NCBI GenBank assembly: GCA_963711675.1
Contig: CAVQFB010000004.1
Span: forward strand, 124,001-188,000
DNA: 64,000 nucleotides
Direction: 5' to 3'
DNA from: CAVQFB01 sp963711675
Lineage (GTDB): Bacteria > Acidobacteriota > Terriglobia > Terriglobales > Acidobacteriaceae
Shown here piece after piece: positions 62,285-64,000 of this stretch (its first letter is position 1; the number at the start of each line of letters is the position of its first letter). A program made the position numbers and the translations under genes. The notes under the pieces are model-generated. The model did not search any database and had not been told where the DNA came from. It saw only the letters and a list, made by a program, of their open reading frames with translations.

Positions 62285-64000
62285 CTATTCCAAGCTTCCA
62301 TGATTCGCAGCTTGGTGAGGTCCGCGGTCGATTCCGGCGCCGACGCCGGCGCCGACGTTATTCCCTTGGGCCGCTTGCTGACCGCTTGCCTTGGCGACAG
62401 GCCACAGAGCCTCCACCTCAAACTGAAGAGTTGTGTTCGTTCCCGTGCTTACCAGCAACTCGATCTCGAGTGCACCGACCAGCCCAGGTGCCGATGGTGA
62501 CAGGCTGGCCAAACCATTCTGATCCGATGTTACTGTGGTCCGAGACGAGCCCAGGATCACCGGAGTACCGTGATCGCCGCTGCTCGAGTCCCCAACACCT
62601 TCCACCGGGGCATCACTGTCCGGTCGCAATATAGTGGATTGGACACTGACTGCCGCTCCTTGAACCGGGTGCGGCGGAGTGGCCGAATCGATCACGCGCA
62701 ATGTGATGGGTTGGAACGCTTGGCCCGCCGTGACCATCTGACCGCTTCCACTCACCGGCTCCATCCGCAGCGCAGAGGTTGCCACCGTTGAGAAGTAGTA
62801 TGTCTGGCACGGACTCAGCGCAGGTGCAACACAGGCGCTCACCTGGACATCTCCACTGGCGCCGGCGATATGGATCGATGTGGCTGCATACCCGTTGGGA
62901 TCAGTGACTGCCGCGCCCGATCTTAGTGTTCCGGTGCCTTTTACCAACTGGTAGTTCACGGTCTTGCCGCTCTGCGGGAATCCGTTGGCTAAGACCCGTG
63001 CCGTTAATGGCAGATCGGCACTCGCGCCCGACGCGAGCCACCGGTACTGCGAAGCCAGCGTGATATCCAGTGCAGAGGAGATGCCTGCGATTGTGGCTTG
63101 TACCTTCTGCGGCGTTTTGAACGACCCGGGCGCAAGCGTGGCGGTAATCGTGGTAGAGCCTGCGACCGTGACCGTCGCCCGAGTCCATACCTGTCCGCCT
63201 TCATCCGAGCCGACCGTGCATGTGGAAGCGCTGCCACATGCTGACAGCTGGGTCCCTGAGGTCGCGCTCCAGCTCACCGTGGCGCCGCTTACCGGCGTAA
63301 TGCCATCGGATGTCGTGACACCGACAATAATCGGGTTGGGCGCCTCTCCGCCCACGATGGTGGCCGGGTTCCAGCCTTGAATCAAACGCAAGCTATCGGT
63401 CGACGAGGCGCCGAAGGTCAGGACGTCCGTCATCGTGGAAAAGCTGCCGGTGAGGGGATCATTCACGGTGAGACTCTCCACGCTGTCAAGTGCGGGAACT
63501 GGAGCAGACACAATGAACTGGTTAGCCGAGACTGCGAGCACGGGCGCGCTCATTCCGCCGATGCTGACGGAGTCTCCCGGCACGAAGCCCATGCCTTGAA
63601 GAACTAATGGCGTTCCGCCGCGCATGCTGACGCGCGTCGGCAAAACCGTGTCTGCATACAGCACGTGCGCGTGATAGCGGTAGTCCGGTCGGCCATCACC
63701 CCGCTCGTCTGAGATCCCGATACGAAAGTCCCTCGTCGCGAGCAATGTGGCATCCAGCCGTGTCAGGCCAATGTCGAGGAATTGAACGGTGACGGCGTCG
63801 CGGCTGGCGCAAGGGTACCCGCGGGGTCAGAGAGCGACCAGATTCCCACGACTGGACGGGCAATATCCTGGCTTGCCCGACCGTCTTTGTCCAGAGCGGT
63901 TACCGCGACTGACAAAGTCCGATACGCCTGGCCAGAAAACTGGAAAAAGTCAGCATCGCCGTAGTAGCTGAAACTGCCAATCCAGTCTCCTCCCTTGGGC
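62285..64000 (-). CDS. large exported protein with IPT/TIG and Ig-like domains (partial, frameshifted)
   Basis: This is the C-terminal part of a surface or secreted protein whose start lies beyond the window. The first frame (64000 down to about 63767) contains GGDWIGSFSYYGDADFFQFS and SLSDPAGTLAPAATPSPFN. The second (63745 down to 62285) contains an IPT/TIG domain (PLVLQGMGFVPGDSVSIGG) and at least two Ig-like/Big-type domains (VSGATVSWSATSG; VNYQLVKGTGTLRSGAAVTD). The frame breaks at GGCC 63766-63769; adding one G restores STLGLTRLDATLL. Low-complexity Ala/Gly tail at the end. Acidobacteriota encode many such beta-rich proteins for adhesion or polymer binding. A sequencing error is likely. 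Confidence 0.7.

Overview
The window looks like chromosomal DNA of an Acidobacteriota bacterium, most likely class Terriglobia (Koribacter-like soil acidobacteria). The support is moderate-to-high G+C, two very large Oar-type TonB-dependent receptors with N-terminal carboxypeptidase-regulatory domains, a CarD regulator, an outer-membrane BamA/Skp pair, a hopanoid-type GT21 glycosyltransferase and three TonB-family proteins. This placement is inference from gene content; no 16S rRNA lies in the window.

Left third (1-28,700) is mostly housekeeping. It holds a truncated trpE running into trpG on the other strand, a PilZ protein, an AMIN-domain secreted protein and a TonB protein, then efp-acyP-apt, small envelope and stress proteins, pgeF with an alpha/beta hydrolase, a cold-shock gene, greA with a CDP-alcohol phosphatidyltransferase, carD, an AI-2E-type permease, ruvX and mltG, a LolB-like lipoprotein and an FtsX-type permease. 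The translation cluster rplM-rpsI-rpsB-tsf-pyrH-frr follows, interrupted between pyrH and frr by an opposed M16 peptidase pair. An orphan molybdopterin oxidoreductase ends this part.

The middle (28,700-43,500) is dominated by the cell envelope: bamA, skp/ompH, a third TonB protein, a frameshifted alanine racemase, an ABHD18-like hydrolase, a GNAT acetyltransferase, glyA, a GT4 glycosyltransferase, the first large Oar-like receptor and a 59-residue basic protein gene.

The accessory block (about 43,500-55,530) is the most interesting part. A 29-bp near-copy (27/29) of the 3' end of the RNase P RNA gene lies at 43501-43529 in direct orientation with the real rnpB 3' end at 55528-55556. The 12 kb between them carries an RND efflux pair, a second Oar-like receptor, a membrane protein behind 15-bp-spaced direct repeats, a RAYT (REP-associated tyrosine transposase) with five REP palindromes, an AT-rich RibD/DHFR-like gene enclosed by inverted REPs, and a methyltransferase. 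This is the layout expected of an island inserted at the 3' end of rnpB, although no integrase is visible.

The right end (55,530-64,000) has a long RNase P RNA (minus strand), two MacB/FtsX permeases without an ATPase, an HpnI-like glycosyltransferase, a hybrid histidine kinase with a degenerate N-terminal receiver, and the truncated 3' part of a large IPT/Ig-like surface protein. Two reading-frame breaks (alr near 34000 and the surface protein near 63767) are both repaired by adding one G to a GGCC context, so sequencing error must be considered. No tRNA, rRNA, CRISPR array or prophage was recognised.
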